Below, piece by piece: positions 50,303 through 63,826 of a stretch of 64,000 bases of DNA. Every line of letters starts with the position of its first letter. The stretch's first letter is position 1. The translations under genes were made by a program, and so were the position numbers. Origin of the DNA: Bimastos eiseni (Eukaryota; Annelida; Clitellata; Crassiclitellata; Lumbricidae); contig OY365810.1 of assembly GCA_959347315.1 (NCBI GenBank), positions 3,209,686 to 3,273,685 on the forward strand, given 5' to 3'. The notes under the pieces are model-generated. The model searched no databases. It saw only the letters and a program-made list of their open reading frames with translations, and had not been told where the DNA came from.

Positions 50303-50944
50303 TGTTATTTATGTAAAGAGAAATATTATTGAAATAATTCAAACATAAGGCTATTCATCCGATGTGCCACCAGGATGCACATAATTTGTTACTCATAAGA
50401 GCAGTGTGCATCTCCTGCACAGTAGACGTTGTCGATTATAACATTTGCATTCACGACGGTGTCGCCTATATTTTGGGTTTCGGGTCAAAATAAATTCTTA
50501 ATTACACGTCACAGCTTTCACTATTTCTTTTCACGGGATACAATTCCTTCTTCGTTGAAAAACATTTGCTTATATATCAAACAAATAGATATCGAAACAT
50601 GATAGGCATATGAAGGTGAACAAATAAAGTACGCCAACAGCCAATAGGCCTACATACATGTATGACTACAATTAATTTTCGTCTCATTTTAAAGTAATAT
50701 TTATCATATTGCAACCAAAATACTTGAGACCGAAGGTGTTACCCTATGCCAGAGCCTTACCATCGCAAGATACCTTGCAAGAAAATTTGGTGAGATAATT
50801 TTATAGGTGCTGCCTTCTGAATTGTACACCCGCGAACTGGAAGCAAGTAATTATATTTGCAATAATAATTATTGAGCACTGCTATATATCACACGTCGGT
50901 GCTGAGCAATTGTAAGTAACTGAACAAACAATAATCGTCTCAAT

Positions 50945-51015
50945 TTAGGATCGAACCCGGATTCTCCAAACAGTCCTGTGACCAATCGAAGCTCCTTTCG
51001 CTCTGCTGCATTTTA
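50945..51015 (-). repeat. tRNA-derived sequence with B box
   Basis: On the - strand GAATCCGGGTTCGATCCTAA contains a perfect B-box core, preceded by AGCTTCGATTGGTCACAGGA. The A box is weak. Probably a SINE head or tRNA pseudogene. Confidence 0.45.
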
Positions 51016-51610
51016 CCATGCATTCTCTGTTGCAGGCTAAGGATTTGGGAATGTCTTTCTCTGGAGTTACGCCTGTTTCCTAAATAATGAGACGACACCT
51101 TTTGTGGTCATTCGAAAACTTACCTTTTTGTCCGGTATAGCGTTGGGAGCGCCATTGAGCAGTGCCCTTGATAGGTAGCTGTATACATTTTAAAGGAATG
51201 AATTTTCTGAATCAGCTGCCGTATCCTCAACGAACACTGTGACACAAGTGATTCAATCATGGGATGCATCATGTATGTCGGTCTATCGTTCACCTCACAT
51301 ACGTACATGTATGCAGATCTCATCTCAGCTTCTGGTGTCCGCTGGTATTATTACGAGATCTAATTGTTTCCAAGGTTAGTCCTACAGTATAAACAAATAA
51401 TACGTCATACCACTCTAACGCCCAGCGAATATTAACATGTATGGGAAACCAATTAGGCTGGTCGTTTTAAGAGGTTATTTTCTTTCTTTCACTATGATAA
51501 AACTGAGAAGCATTTTCTCATAAATGTTTCGGCTAACAGCCATTATTATAATTTTAAACTTGATAAAATTAAACTCCAATTTTTTTCTAACAATACTATT
51601 TCTTTAACAG

Positions 51611-53641
51611 ACTTGGCTGGAAAAACTGATCTGGAACAGGCGAAAGTGGGCATAATAGTTGATTCTTTAGAGGACCTCATCAAACCGCACGCATGGAATT
51701 TTGAGAAAGAGGAAACCAAAGGGTGCGGTTTCGTTTTCACCATTGCTAAAATTGCGTAGGCCTACGACATGCTGTGACTTTAGGATAATGCTCTATTAAA
51801 TAATTAGAAGGAAATTTAAATTTATCCTAGAATACTAGATGAAAGTATGAAATAACGAACGTATCATTCACTGTTTATTGATTTCATAACCAATTTACCC
51901 TTAGTGCAATTCTCAATCCTTTGAGCTGAGAATCTTTAGCAGTGTTTTATGCAAGACTTGAAACTTTAAGACCAAGAAGAGACCGAGACAGCGAGGTGCC
52001 GAGACCGAGACCGAGACAGTGAGGTACCAAGACCGAGACTGAGACCGAGACACTAGGCTCAAGACAGTACAAGACAGTAAAAGACAAGTGATCCTATATA
52101 AAATGCTGTAACTAAGGTATAAGTTTTCGGGAATTAGGTTCATTTGTAATTTCAATTTAAAACTTGTACTGTGTATAGTACCAATTCCTGTGAATAGTTT
52201 TTATATTGCCGCAAGATTTTAAGACAGTGAACTCGAAACTTAGCGTGATCTCTTGTCCGAGACAGAACAAGACTTTCACTTCAAGACAGTTTCAAAAATT
52301 TGAGACACTACCTCGAGACCGAGACCGAGACCGAGACAGCAGGCTTCCGAGACCGAGACAGAGACAGTAAAAAAACTGTCTTGAGACGTCTCAAGACCGA
52401 AACACTGTCTTGAGACCATACAACTCTGATCTTTAGAGCAAATATCTGATACTCTCCTTTCATTATGCCATGCTATTTTCAGGCAAAGCTTTTTAAATAA
52501 CCATTTAAATGTTTTAATTTAGGCTGATCTGAAAAAGACTTTCATTGAAGAGACCCTGTCAAATGTTCTTGAAAACTTCGAGAAGCGCCTGAAAGATAAT
52601 AACGACGGCGATGGCTACTTCGTCGGCGACAGCGTTAGTACAGTTCACCTCTAGTAACTATAGATCTGTGTCCAACCTTTCTGTGTTCCTAGTTTGTCGA
52701 AAGTTTCATCCATTTCTACCTTGTAAATATTTTCGCATTGTGAATTACTATGGGGGTGCCTGTAACTAATATTATTAGCTTAGCTCTTGGTATCACACTA
52801 GCTTTTTAGTGTTGAAGACCGCGTAAATGGAAATAGGAATTGTCCAGCAACAAGATGATCGAATCTTTCTTCTAATTGCGGGCGACTTTTATAGAAATGA
52901 TACAGTAGCCTAAATTTTCCGAACTTAGGCCCTATGTTTAATTTCAGAAAGGTTGAAGTATCTTTCCAATGCATGTGTTGCTTTATGATGTATGTATTGT
53001 AGATTAGACCTATCTATACCTGTTCAACTAATTAACCAAGTAATTATATCTTTTCTAAATATGATTTCCGTTACGATGCATCCAAAGAAATTATATATAT
53101 ATTTCTAGCTTAATCAATAGATGCTGCAAATGAATCGCAAGTGACTGCTGCCAAGTGCATTGCAGAAATATTGGATAACGGTTTCCGATGGTTGAAGGAT
53201 GATTTTGATAAAATTATCTGTCCGTTAGAAAGGACAGCAAACAGGGCTAAAGGTTCATCTCAATCCAAAGATATATTGCAGTTACAACCAAAATAATTAC
53301 ATTATCTAGATGTCAAGTTCAATCCCGTTCTATTTCCTTATCTCCTGCATGATACAGTTATGCCTCATGAAGATGGAGAGGCTACATACAGGGTTTATAT
53401 GTATGTAACCGACTTCATGAGGCATAAGTGATATATTTTTCAACACCACTACCATTGTGTATGTTTTCAGCCAACGTGGGCAGATCTGTACTTCTACACC
53501 CTTCTTGGACGCCTTGAGCTGCAGTTGGGGTTGAGCAATCCGTTCGAGAAGTTTCCAAAGTTGAAAGCACTGACAGACCGAATCGGTGGCCTGCCAAAAA
53601 TTGCCGAGTACATCGCTAAGCTTCCGGAAGCGTCTCACTAA
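51611..53641 (+). pseudogene. Sigma-class glutathione S-transferase, 5'-truncated
   Basis: Three exons match the all-helical C-terminal half of sigma GST: 51611 to about 51722 (LAGKTDLEQAKVGIIVDSLE), 52523-52633 (ADLKKTFIEETLSNVLENFE, DGYFVGDS) and 53471-53641 (PTWADLYFYTLLGRLELQLG, then EYIAKLP and stop). The second and third exons join in frame. The first has no strong GT donor giving the right phase (the near candidate GTGCGG is out of frame), which suggests damage. The N-terminal thioredoxin-fold exons with the catalytic Tyr are not present before 51600, where the opposite-strand receptor begins. AATAAA at 54104-54109 could be its polyadenylation signal. A diverged extra exon may lie at 53120-53250 (AAKCIAEILDNGF). 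Function would be glutathione conjugation or prostaglandin-type isomerisation if complete. Confidence 0.75.
51955..52420 (-). repeat. GAGACC hexamer tracts in a GST intron
   Basis: Two blocks (51965-52095 and 52250-52425) of GAGACCGAGACCGAGACAG-type runs, the same family as at 8097 and 31015. Confidence 0.8.
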
Positions 53642-54438
53642 TCGTCTCATCGAATTTCAACTACACATATGGGATGAGTTCCTGCCTAATTTTTCAAATT
53701 TTCACATTTTTTCAATCACGCATATTTATTATTAAGCGTAGCTAATAGTTCAGGCGACTACAGACTCACTATATATAGGTCAGACAGTCTTCAATCGTTT
53801 GCATTAGACTACCTAGATGAATTATAATAGGCTGACTAGGTCTGGATCCAAAATTGTCTAGTACATTTTCGATCACTTGTATTTGTTGGATGTTAGCTAT
53901 GAGATAAATACTAGTTGACCGTTGAAACAAAACACTAGCAATGCCTGAATTATCGAACTGATTACTCTCGCTTGCTTTAACACCAAGTTGTTTTCTCTAT
54001 GTTCTCGATGACTCCAACATTTCCGTTTCAATCTACATGTAGAATGTATAGTAACTGATCAAGAGACGCAGGTTTCTTCTTTTTCCAGATCTTGTGACAG
54101 AAAAATAAAGGATTCATTAACTGATCCACGCTGTTGTTTTATGCGTCAAAGTGTCTATTCTTGTTGTCGGCAGTGTGGGGACGTTTCATCCCCGGACGAT
54201 TCATCCCCAGACGTTAGCCACTTAAAATCGCTATTAAATTTATTTTTTTAATTATTTTTTAGTTTCTTGTGAAATTATTGCAAAGATTGACCTATTCATG
54301 TCAGAAAATCTTGATTTCTTGTACCACAGAGTTTCAGTCTACAGTTCTGCCATGCGAGGCATCTGCTATACTATACAGACTGTTTTAATCCTAGGCCCGA
54401 AGAATGTGACCATATCTTGTTCGCCGCCACGCTTTCCA

Positions 54439-55466
54439 CAGGCCCGGCTTTAGGTAGCATATAGGCGGTATAGGCGGCTGCCTAGAGCGGCATTTTTCCA
54501 AGGGGCGGTAAATTCGGACTATGTGCAAAAGTTAAAAAAATTAACTTTAAGATCAAAATCTTTGACCCTACATTAAATTCTCAAAAAGATTTTGTTATAT
54601 GCCTATTCAAACTCAGTTTTTCCAAAGTCACGTGGTACCAAACTTTAGCTCAACTTTATCACATAAAAATTGTAATGCTATTAATTTTGTAAACATCACA
54701 GTCAGTCTCAAAGTACATAGCTTCACTCAAAATATGCCTTGCCCGTGATTTGGCGGTCTGCTATTATGATTGATAGGCCTATAAGTATTTCATAGATAAT
54801 TTTTTTATTGCATTCAATTGTGAAAATAGTATAAAACTGAAAATAATATTAACATTTAGGCGTTTCACATTCACTTACTCGTAGTTTTATTTACATATTC
54901 ATTTATCTTAGGGCAATGCTAGCGCCAGATGCCGTAAACGCTTAGGTATATCTGGTACAAAATATAGGAAACAAGAGCTGCCAAAAAAATCTCTCACAGT
55001 ATCGCAGAACGGAGCTATTTCACAATTTGTAAAACAAAAGCACCGATTTGAGTAGCAGTGACGAGGAGTCATATAAATCAGATTCGGAATAATTAAACAT
55101 ACATGAGGAAATGAAGACTTCGGTTTCAGTCATAAATGCTGCTCAAATGGCAAATGAGTTGTGTCAAATTGAAGAACTTAGTTATGAGACACATTCCCAC
55201 TGCTTCTGGGCTTCGGCTCAGATTGCTGCAAAAGACCGACCTACGTGTACGGAGGATAAAGACGCTCTTCAGTGACCCGGCTTTCTCAGCCGCCGGTCCT
55301 ACATGCTGGAATAGTCTTCCACCCGCCATCAGATCGGCCGACTCAGTGGACTCTTTCAAGTCAAGGCTCAAGATTGATCTCTTTTCGAAGGCGTATCCCG
55401 ATTGTTAGTTGTTTGTGAGGCGCCCTTGTAGCGGTATGGCCGTGTTACGGCGCCATATAAATTGTC

Positions 55467-55517
<51 letters not shown>

Positions 55518-55991
55518 ATTACTTTGAACAAAGGGAGAATTTATGTTTGCATTTATCAATTTTAGTTGCCAATGCGATGGAGGATCCCGTTCAATCGCCA
55601 GGTAACCCCACTGATAACATTGGTTGTTTTCTTATTCAGAAAGATCCTTTGCAAATCAAATTAGAGTTTGGTTGTCCAAACGATGAACGTTGAAGACAGT
55701 TTTCAATTACCACTAGGCCATAAGCCTACTCGCAAACTGGCTGACGGCGAAACTTTAAAAGCACCATGGTCAATGTATTCCACTTCAATGATAGGGCACA
55801 TGTATTTTGTTTTTGATGAAAAGTAAATCTGCGTTAGCAACACAAGACAGTTATGACTGAAAAAAATGTCAATAAGTCACCCGATCATAGCACATGTTCC
55901 TTGCTTTGAAAATAAGTTAAACGAAAAAAAGCATACAGAGGCGGCATTTTTTCCCTTGCCTATAGCACAAAACTATGTAAGGCCGGCCCTG
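54439..55991. mobile_element. hAT-type element, 1.55 kb, with nested retroelement
   Basis: Ends CAGGCCCGGCTTTAGGTAG and CTATGTAAGGCCGGCCCTG are imperfect inverted repeats. A perfect 8-base target duplication GCTTTCCA is at 54431-54438 and 55992-55999. GGCGGCTGCCTAGAGCGGCA follows the left end and GAGGCGGCATTTTTTCCCTT precedes the right end. A retroelement 3' end has inserted at about 55140-55520. No transposase is recognisable. Confidence 0.88.
55140..55520 (+). mobile_element. 3' end of a non-LTR retrotransposon with (ATT)n tail
   Basis: The + strand is open and reads RHIPTASGLRLRLLQKTDLR, GPTCWNSLPPAIRSADSVDS and FKSRLKIDLFSKAY, the standard last residues of a CR1-like ORF2. A short 3' UTR and an (ATT)n run (55470-55515) follow. 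Confidence 0.88.
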
Positions 55992-56282
55992 GCTTTCCAG
56001 GAATGGTTGCTAACTATTCATATCTCTTAGAATTTATATAGACTATCACAATGATCATTATAGCCGCTAGGCCTTACTAATCAAAAAAAACAAGTTCCAT
56101 TATTTGTAATAATAATTAAATTGTACTAGCGACTACTGTACACTTAAGTGCAAAGGCTGCAGCTTTAGCGGTTAAAAGATTAAAACACACATCAATTTTT
56201 AACGTCAATGTGAGTGAGTGAGTAAAAGTGCATCTACAATGACAACTGGAGCATTTTAGTTATGACGGGACTAGCAATACCT

Positions 56283-57375
56283 GCGGGGCCGTCCATAGAC
56301 GACGTCATGCAATTTTGGACTATTTTGACCAACACCTCCTTCGTCGCACATCGTCACAAATCAGGGTTGATAAAAATCGCGATTTTGTTCCAAAAACTAA
56401 AAAATAAGAATTATTTGATTTAAATTGGATTTATTTGATTAAAATAGGATATTTTAATTTTAATCAGATTTTTTTAATTTTGGTCGGATTTTATAAAAAT
56501 TTTAATACGAGTGCTTTATTTTAAGTGACATATATAAGAGCTATATTTTACATAGACATCAGAATTTCTTAAAAATTATTTGATTAGTCAAATAATTACT
56601 ATTAAAACGTAACATACTAACATACGTAGCCACAGTTGCACACTTGTTTTACTCTAAATTAAAGATAAAACATAATATATAAACATGGCCACGGTTGCAC
56701 AGCTGTTTTACTCTAAATTAAAGATAAAACTAAACATACTAACATGGCCACAGTTGCACACTTGTTCTACTCTAAATTAAAGGTAAATCATAAAATACTA
56801 ACATAGCCACAGTTGCACAGCTGTTTTACTGTAAATTAAAGGTAAAACATAACATACTAACATAGCCACCGTTACACAGTTGTTTTACTGTAAATTACAA
56901 GTTGTTTGAGGTACATTGAGTATCATAAGGGCCCATCCATATATTACCTACGCAAAAAATCGGATTTTCGGACCCCCTCTCCTGTTGCACCGCGTACATT
57001 TCGTGGACCCTTCCCATGCGTACGTACATTTGAGCTCTACCCCTCTCCCCCATTGCAAAGGTTAAATACCTAAAACATCAGTAAGAAATTGATTTTACCA
57101 CAGGCTATTTATTTCGTTAAGCATCATATTTAACAGCTTAAATTTGTTAACAGTTCTTAAGAATTAAAACACTAACAACACTTGCATTTGAAACTGCTTT
57201 GATGCTAAATAAAATTGATTGAGCAGGAATAGTAGTATGTGATTTGGTTTACAATTCTGATTTTCATATTCTGTATTGTCTACGTCATAATTAGACAATT
57301 ATATTTGCGTACATATATATTTTTGGGAACCCTCCCCCACCGCCTTCTCCTGCTAGGCGAGTGACGGCCCATGCA
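56283..57375. other. Possible DNA-transposon termini
   Basis: GGGGCCGTCCATAGACGACG (56285), GGGCCCATCCATATATTACC (56930) and GCGAGTGACGGCCCATGC (57357) resemble the GGGGCCGTCCATA ends of a common animal DNA-transposon group. I cannot pair the ends with confidence. Confidence 0.3.
56603..56897 (+). repeat. 60-bp tandem repeat, about five units
   Basis: Units carry TAGCCACAGTTGCACACTTG and TTTTACTCTAAATTAAAGAT with a few changes each. Confidence 0.9.
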
Positions 57376-60300
57376 GGCAGATGCTTACTGTTACCACATC
57401 CTTAGACTTTCAAATGTTCGGTCAAAAAAGAGCCTTCATGAACAAAAAAGAAGCTATATGGCCACATGCATAAATTTTACATATGTATGTGTGTACATTG
57501 CATGTATATATATACATTTCTACAATATGTATGTTTATATATGTAGGAATAAAATGTAATAATCATTTATATGTTAGGAAATAACTACAACAGCCATTAT
57601 GTCGAATATTGCTGTCTCAGCAACTTGTCATGCAGAAAAGGAATCAAGAACAGCACAAAAGAAAGAAAGAGAACAGAAATATAAAGAATTGAAACTAGGC
57701 CTATATACGAAATCGAACTGAAATGTAACAAATTCTGAAGACAGCCTATGTTGCTATAAGATGTCGTTAAACTGTTGAATAATAATAAATAAATGAGAAT
57801 GTATATTGCATCAACTCAATCAATCTTTTACCGACTCCTTGTAATTTATGACTTTTATGTTGCCCATGTGTTATGTGTTTAATGGAAACATATGCCTTTT
57901 GAAAGTCAATGAAAAGTGATGAATATTTCGGCCCTTGCGCTTTGCTTTTCCGCTATCAACATAACAATTTTGTGAATGGTGCTTCTGTCCCTCCAAAATC
58001 CCGTCTGCTCTTCTGATAGGTCATAGGTGGGGTTTCATCTTCGCATTTAATCTCTCAAGCGGAATCATTGTAGGCCTAAACACCTTGCTCGAGTGATTCA
58101 GGCTCAGCAATGCTATTAATTGCTGCAATCCGCCATATCACCTTTCTATGGCCACAAGTAGGCCTTGGCCTTCCGATCTTGCCCATTCTTCCGGTATTCT
58201 CCTTCCTATCATGCCTGATTACACAATTTGTGTACTTCTTTTGTTAACATTTCCCCATCACCGGCTTGAATCATTGCATCAGTTCCTGGCAACTTCCTGC
58301 CATGGGCTCTTGTTGCTCTTCAATCTCCATGTCGCTGCTTCCACATAATGTCGTGAGCTTCATCTTCATCTTGGAGGTGAGCTTTTATTCAATTCTGCTA
58401 CCAGATTTTGATCATTCTCGTTATCACAAATGTAATTACGAAAATTTATATAGCGCCGTCAGTAGCAAGCTGCTTCTAAGGTGCTTTACATGACAGTTAG
58501 CTGCAGATTATAGTATTGATTTTCACCATTACAAAGAAAATGCGATTTTAACTGTTATATGAAGGCAGGGAGGGTTTTGGCTTCCTTGCTGGATGGCTAC
58601 AGGGTGTCTGTTCCAGGCACGTGGGCCAGAGACCCGAAAGGCCTGATCGTCAATTTCAGTCTTAGTTCTTGTGACGAAAACATCGAAAAATTTGGAAGAT
58701 CGCAGCCGTTACCTGGTTCATCTGACACTGACCTGATGTGGTCTGCAAGATAACGTGGCGCTTAGTTGTTCAGGCATTTGTGCATCAAAGTGCAGAGTTT
58801 GGGCTTGATGCGCTTGCCTATTCTGCGCCACTGAAGCTCGTCTGATATCGTTATAAAGACCACTGCAGTACTATGTCCATCATTTCTTAGTTTCTTCTTT
58901 TCTCTGCACAATCTTCCCATTTTCATCTTTGATGGCTGACTGCTTAGGCTTCCATTCTCAACTTATCTGCTTGATGATTTTATAATTATTCATCTCTACA
59001 TCTAATTGTCTCCCGTGTAGTTTTGTAACTTCTGGCGCAGGCGCCATGGCTTAACTTGTTTACTGCTGCGCAATTCATAGATCAATGGACCGGAAGCTAT
59101 TAATGTGAAAAAGCCGCTGACCAAAGTGGTCTGTTATCTGATTGTTTCAATAAATTTTATTGCGTATTCAGTTATACAGTTATTTCGGAGCTGCTGAACA
59201 ATGAAATGAGTAAATATGCTAAAGCACACATTAATTTTACCATTAAATGTATGTCGCTGAAGCGAGAAATGGTCCTACTTCAGTTTAAGCGGGCCTTGAT
59301 CCGTTCCCACATTCCGTCATTCTCTGTCGTCGTATGAGCCAGATTCTTCATAATAATTGAGCAACTACAATTGAACTTCCGTAAACTGTAATATTATATA
59401 AGCTTCATACAGTGCAATTTTATTTATATAGCAATTTCAGCAGACATACGTAGAGACACTTTTGATGTGTGCATGTACATATGCATAGGCCTATATGTAA
59501 GATGGAGCTTCTGTGGCCGAAATTTCGACCTAAAAACGCAAAAACAATTATTTCTGCGGCCGATAGTTCTTCGTATATGTCTAAAAACGACACTAACAAT
59601 AATCGTGACCCTAATTAAGCTACCCCCACGACGCATATTATAACCTGACCGTAACCGAGCCTCACCATGTCTAATTTGACCCTCACAATGCATTTTTACA
59701 ATTTTGGTCGTAAGATTATTACCCTATTGTAAAAAGAAATATATATGTTCCCAATATTTGTTGATGTGAATCCACCATTTTTCTATTAGTTTTCTATTGT
59801 GTTTTAGACACAAGCATAGTGAATTAAAGCACAAATGGATCAACACTTCTGAGTTAAACTAAATATTTAGCTAGACTATGATGTAATAGTTAACTAGTTA
59901 TGCAATTATTAGTATTATCTATATATCGACCTCTGACCTTTGAATGTTTTTTCTCTTAACATGGGTGGCCCCGCCGACAGGACCTCGGTCCTTCTTGAGT
60001 CTTTCCCCCTATTGTACCTTGCATAGTAGGCTATAATATTCGTGTTTAATCATCAAATGTTTTAGTTGAAGTCAATAAAAAGAATTTCAAATGTTTGTTT
60101 GTTTGTTTCAGTTGGTCATGTTTTCGTGTGATAGAACACTGAGTGGTGCTGACAACGTATGGTCCATGGATTTTGATGACTCTTTGTATAGGTCTGTTAA
60201 AAATCAATTTTTACAACTTTGGAATTCGGACAACTTGTTCAAGTCACAAAGTCTGCCACCTCTTTATCAGAGGACAAATATTTGTACATATGAGAATATT

Positions 60301-61350
60301 ATTGGCGTTAATCTTAGGTTTTAACGTAATTAATTCTTCCATTTCGTTTTCTAAGGTTTTAGCATAATTAATTCTAAACGCTAATAATGAACAGTTTCCC
60401 TTTGAACACAATTATTTTAGTACGTTCCATGTAAGCAGAAATCGCATCCATAATCCGGGTTCTAGTTATATACAGTTATTTTCATCAGTCCAGCGTCCAT
60501 TTGAACGATATTCGTTTCGTCAACAATTTGGTCGAGTTTTTAAAACTATTTCTCAAACATTCTAACTGGAAATAATTAAATATGCTAAAACCTAAGATTA
60601 CCCTATTGTAAAATGATATTTGTCAGAATTGGAAAATAACGCACTAGAGTAAACAATGTTTTATGTTTTTAGAACAGAAGACTTATTCCATAGCACACAT
60701 TGCTCAGATAATGAAAAGAATTGTCTCATACCTGTAGCCTTACCTATCCCATAACACTAGAATTGCAACTAGAGTTGACAGATGACAACCTGATGAGTAT
60801 TTCTTAAGTATTATGTCAAATTGAGAATATTAAATTGATTTGAGAATGACGTAAGTTGTCACATCACTGTCTGTGTATTTCAAGACTTGTTTTTTAACTT
60901 CTATTGAAACTTGTATGACCAGAATGTCCTAAAGCGTTGATTGGATGCAACAGCTCAGTTTAGTTGCATCAGGATGAAGTGAAATGTCTGCTCACAAAGC
61001 AAATGTTTCCTTTATATGAAGGACACATGAGTAGAGATCTTGAAGGTCTCTATATAAATTTTGATTGAGTGATTGTTTGTTTTGTCTGTCATTATTTTCC
61101 AGTGGTCAACGTGATGTTCTGGGAGGTGAAGCATTTGGTACATAGCAGAGCCAAATATTCTATAGCCTAGCCTGATTCAAATGTTCGCATGAACCAATAA
61201 TAGTTACAATCACATTTAAACTAAATAATACATTATTATTATACATGATAATCATATAGCCTCCGTCGATTGCGCAACTCGTAGTGTCCTTTATTACACT
61301 ACACATTTACATGTACATAAAGAGTCTTTCATATAATTATGCTTATTTTA
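57376..61350. other. No gene recognised; interspersed repeats only
   Basis: 58440-58860 is an interspersed repeat beginning ATTTATATAGCGCCGTCAGT, and 59600-59695 holds the CCCTAA-like minisatellite. A CAG-preceded open stretch at 60109-60323 has no recognisable motif. 60470-60520 is one diverged unit of the 40-base family. Confidence 0.45.
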
Positions 61351-61351
61351 A

Positions 61352-62181
61352 CCCTTTGGGAGTGAGATGAAGCAACGCAATGATAAAGGTGAGGTATGTC
61401 ATACCTCAATATATATTTTATACTTGTAAATCTCAATTTCAACTAAAAAACATAAAATGTGACCTAAAACAAAGTTTAACACCCAATTATCAGTTAAAGT
61501 AGTAATAATCACTAACCAAATAGCTTTTCTCAAAGATTATTATTGAAATGGCACGTGCATTTTTCAGCCTTAAGTCACAACTTTGCGTTATCAGCGTCGG
61601 TATCTGCGTTACGAACTATACTGTCAGTAGCCTGATTCACTACATTTACAAAATTCTACTCAGTCTCATCTGCTGAACTTTCGCCACCAACATCCTCTTC
61701 CGATTCTCTACTGGCCACTAAAAACCTCATAACGCCAGCCCGGAGGCGCTCAAAATCGAAACGGCCCTTCGACAGTGGCACCTTTGTGACCTCTGAAACA
61801 TAATTTTACAAACACTACTTCGAGTGACAACAAAATATCAATTTTGCATCGATGCAAAAGTATATGCTGTAGTACCTTATAATTTTCATCATCGCCCATT
61901 TCTTATTCGACACCAGTCACATCACGATGAAAGAAAGAATCTCTTACATCGTGTTCTACACTAAACATATACTTTTCTCGCATAATTTCTTTTAATTCAT
62001 TGTGAAATTTTGCAAATAAAAAACATGTGCGTTCGAAATCACCTGAAGTTTCCGTAAACTGTCCGCAATTCACATTCATTAAGGTAGACAAAAATAATTG
62101 AGACTGGTTTGACATTTTCCATAGAATACCTAACACAGAATGGCTATGGGGTGCGTCATACCACACCTCACTCCCAAAGGG
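61352..62181. mobile_element. piggyBac-type non-autonomous element
   Basis: A perfect 15-base terminal inverted repeat CCCTTTGGGAGTGAG lies at both ends, flanked by TTAA (61348-61351 and 62182-62185), the target site of piggyBac transposases. The subterminal GAGGTATGTCATACCTC is itself palindromic. On the - strand, short open pieces (GRFDFERLRAG, ESEEDVGGESSADETE) resemble the acidic N-terminus of a piggyBac transposase. The catalytic domain is missing. Confidence 0.85.
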
Positions 62182-63182
62182 TTAAGCACAAATTCACGTG
62201 TAGGCTACATGGAGATAAAGATAATAACTATAATAATTATGAAAATAATCATATTTGGCGAATGAGCTCCCTGACATTTTACTTATTATGATAATTTATC
62301 TAGTGCTCTCTCTGGCCCATCTACTCGGGAGCGCTATCGACCCATCCCAGTCATTGAGTAATGCGCATGTCCTCGAGAGATAGGCCTTCTGCCACATGAA
62401 ATAGTAAAACAAATATTGATGGCAAATATTACAGAGATGTAAGAAATACGCTGTATATAGGGATTCGATATCCACAGGCATACATCAGGCTAGTAGTTAA
62501 AATAACATTTAATATGTGTGACTCTGTTGACCTACAATTCTCGTACACTTGTCTTAGAGAAACAAAGACACCAACATTTAAACAAGATGCCATGAATCAC
62601 GTGCAAGAATTTACATTCACGTTCAGTTTAATCACAAGAAATATTAGTAGACGCTGTAAAGACTGTGAAATATCACTGCAGAAACTTAGTGTCCACCAGA
62701 CACGTAGTTCTCACAACTCTTGGCTTTGGGATTCGCCCACCATTTCTTACACAGAATTTACTTAAATACATGTAAGTAACAACAACGAATTCTCTTCGAA
62801 TATCAGCATGACTACACAAAGGTGAAGATTACAAATGAACAATATCAATAATTATTACCGACGTTTTAATTATAGTACACGTAATTTCGAGCTCACACGG
62901 CATTGTACAACACTAGACTGAATAGAATATCTGGATCACATCGCTGGATATAAAGCACAAAAATGTGGTTAGCGAGCAAGCAAGGGGCCACAAATTGAAG
63001 TTCAACCTGGGCAAAGCCGGGCACTTCGGTTAGTAATTTATGATGTACATTCTTGCGGCCCACCTATCAAACATTTCAAAGGCTTTCATAGATAGTATTG
63101 GTTGCTGAGCACATGTCCATTAAGTAGTCATGTGGCAGTAAATGGTTTTCCCAGTAGAGAGAGAATTGTGTATACAAGGTCC

Positions 63183-63226
63183 TTACATATAATCTGAGGG
63201 AGAGTCCGCTTTAGCTTCGATGTCTT
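63183..63226 (-). CDS. Candidate short tail exon of the third receptor
   Basis: If the acceptor is the AG of GGAAG before 63226, the exon continues the phase of 63827 and reads DIEAKADSPSDYM and a stop. It is very short and the acceptor is not the best one nearby (TTCAATTAG at 63231), which would give a different frame and an early stop. Confidence 0.28.
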
Positions 63227-63826
63227 CTTCCTAATTGAAACAAATTGAAATTGCTCGGATCAAGGTTACAGATCTATAATTATGATGAGTTTCATCTGAT
63301 GATCAGCGGCCGCCGATGTCCTAAGCCTACAATCAAGTAAATGTTAATTGTAATATTTTATGATTATACATTGCGAACTGTAACCTTTATCAGACACAAT
63401 AATTGAGATCATTATGCTAAAACATCGACTTAATACTCATTAAATATGTTTGTAAATTATCGCTAGAAATAATAACTATTGTAACATCAACACGATGATG
63501 ATGATCACAATGACAATGATTGTGATAATTACCATCATCATCGTCGTTGTCTTTATTGTCCTTGGCCTCATCTGTGCATGCATATTTGGAGATGCATGTA
63601 ATCATGCAGATGAGTGTATTTGTGCATCATGTATTACTGTTTAATTGCATTATGTATGTACTACTAATACTATGTACTAATACTATGTAATAGTATTATA
63701 TACATAAAATACAATAATACGGTATTTATGATACGGCGCCGATAAAAGGTTGCAAGTAGGTCAGTTGAACAGATGACAGTTTAATTAAACAACACAATGA
63801 ATATTGACGACGTCGTAGAAACTTAC

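Noticed and set aside
53120..53250. Extra GST exon
   Set aside because: The residues are only weakly GST-like and splice signals are unclear; mentioned under the GST entry only.
55368..55559. Poly-Asn and poly-Tyr open frames
   Set aside because: They are translations of the (ATT)n tail of a retroelement.
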